NCBI GenBank assembly: GCA_020630975.1
Contig: JAHDID010000014.1
Location: 58,579 to 122,578 of the forward strand
Direction: 5' to 3'
DNA length: 64,000 nt
Source: Verrucomicrobiota bacterium
GTDB lineage: Bacteria; Verrucomicrobiota; Verrucomicrobiia; Verrucomicrobiales; DEV007
The position numbers and the translations under genes were made by a program. The notes beneath the pieces are model-generated. The model was not told the origin of the DNA, ran no database searches, and was given only the letters and a program-made list of their open reading frames with translations. Shown in pieces: positions 63,649 through 64,000 of this stretch (position 1 is its first letter; each line of letters begins with the position of its first letter).

Positions 63649-64000
63649 GTCCGGGTGTTGGCGTGCTCTCTCTGGGCTAACGCCCAGCCGCCCGCCGAAC
63701 CGCCAGCCTGGTCCGGCTCACCCTCTAACTGCTCCGGCATGGCGAGTGGGCGTTTGGCGCGCCAAACTAGCACCCTTCGGGTGGTTGGGTTTGGGTACCC
63801 ACTCTCCAGCCTGCGCGCCCAGCAGCTTTGCTGGGCTATCGCCCGCTGATAGGCTTCGTAGACAACGGCCTGCCTCCCTCCTTCGCTAGCTACGGCGGAC
63901 AGGCTCTATCGGTCGGGAATGGATCGGCTACGGCCTACGCTGCGGGGTATGAACCGAAAGCATAGGTAACACTTGAACCGGCAACATGGGTAACAGTTTT

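Larger units (their letters stand above)
63258..64000. other. Gene-poor terminal segment with mobile-element-like repeats
   Basis: No supported gene was found in these 743 bases; the open frames are unconvincing in composition and lack recognisable domains. It holds three copies of an ACGCAAGCGCTGGGG-type unit, a tandem AATAAGGGGTC pair and, at the window edge, two GGTAACA units (63966 and 63992 area) that look like the start of an insertion-sequence end. Base composition rises to GC-rich from about 63.65 kb. It may be a graveyard of displaced RHS tail cassettes and insertion elements. Confidence 0.55.

Noticed and set aside
63566-63889. 107-residue frame on the + strand
   Set aside because: Pro/Arg/Ala-rich with no domain, overlapped by other GC-rich open frames, and it spans the dispersed repeat; it is most likely non-coding.
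63258-64000. Possible integron attC sites suggested by GTTAGGG and CTAACG units
   Set aside because: The R' and R'' core sequences do not fit GTTRRRY/RYYYAAC, the units are not spaced around cassettes, and no integrase gene is present.

Overview
The window is a contiguous piece of a bacterial chromosome, most likely from Verrucomicrobiota (a Rubritalea/Verrucomicrobiaceae-type organism, plausibly marine). This rests on families visible in the translations: DUF1501 and DUF1549/DUF1553 proteins, a DUF1552 plus DUF1587-1595 type cytochrome pair, SHD1-like domains at the N-termini of exported proteins, type I sulfatases, a verrucomicrobial-style prepilin and a two-RRM RNA-binding protein. Species cannot be settled from sequence reading alone. 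I saw no rRNA, tRNA or CRISPR array.

Layout. 0-3.6 kb: the end of an unknown gene, an RRM protein and glycogen branching enzyme (glgB). 3.6-16 kb: mainly exported degradative proteins. These are a 993-residue protein with two sulfatase domains, a duplicated SHD1/metalloprotease protein, a secreted coiled-coil protein, the DUF1549/DUF1553 and DUF1501 pair, and an SMP-30-like propeller fused to an alpha/beta esterase. 16-32 kb: mostly housekeeping and envelope genes. These are SufT, a 50-residue XapX-like protein, a GYF_2/hydrolase membrane protein, a phosphatase with YggS, NfeD with a stomatin-like protein, an HExxHxxGxxH metalloprotease, an SGNH esterase, a triple-LysM protein, MutS and EF-G. 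32-38 kb: the DUF1552 and multi-DUF cytochrome pair, a prepilin and a lipoprotein lipase-like hydrolase. 38-48 kb: a DoxX-like protein, an RhlE-type helicase, a GNAT/FemAB-like protein, the TCA cluster sucC-sucD-gltA, a receiver protein with a degenerate kinase module, and pgeF-ispE-S4. 48-63.3 kb: an accessory region with a beta-helix protein, then a tight co-directional run of a small HMA-like lipoprotein, a 2003-residue protein with eight ~165-residue modules, a 2253-residue RHS protein and a 100-residue zinc-ribbon protein. The last ~740 bases hold no supported gene but carry mobile-element-like repeats.

The most interesting system is the 49.8-63.3 kb run. The RHS protein keeps a recognisable RHS core but ends in a ~266-residue, more AT-rich tail. 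That tail has four acidic residues at spacings expected of a PIN-family ribonuclease (D2122, E2159, D2212, E2230). The next gene starts 5 nt downstream and encodes a small zinc-ribbon protein, so it is the obvious immunity candidate. The eight-module protein starts 30 nt upstream of the RHS gene's start and may be a surface partner.

A second pattern is a double TTCAATAGGGTACAA motif with exactly 21 bp between repeat starts, found at four separate loci. Each copy lies 6-11 nt from the stop codon of a neighbouring gene, and all four read in the same direction on the + strand.
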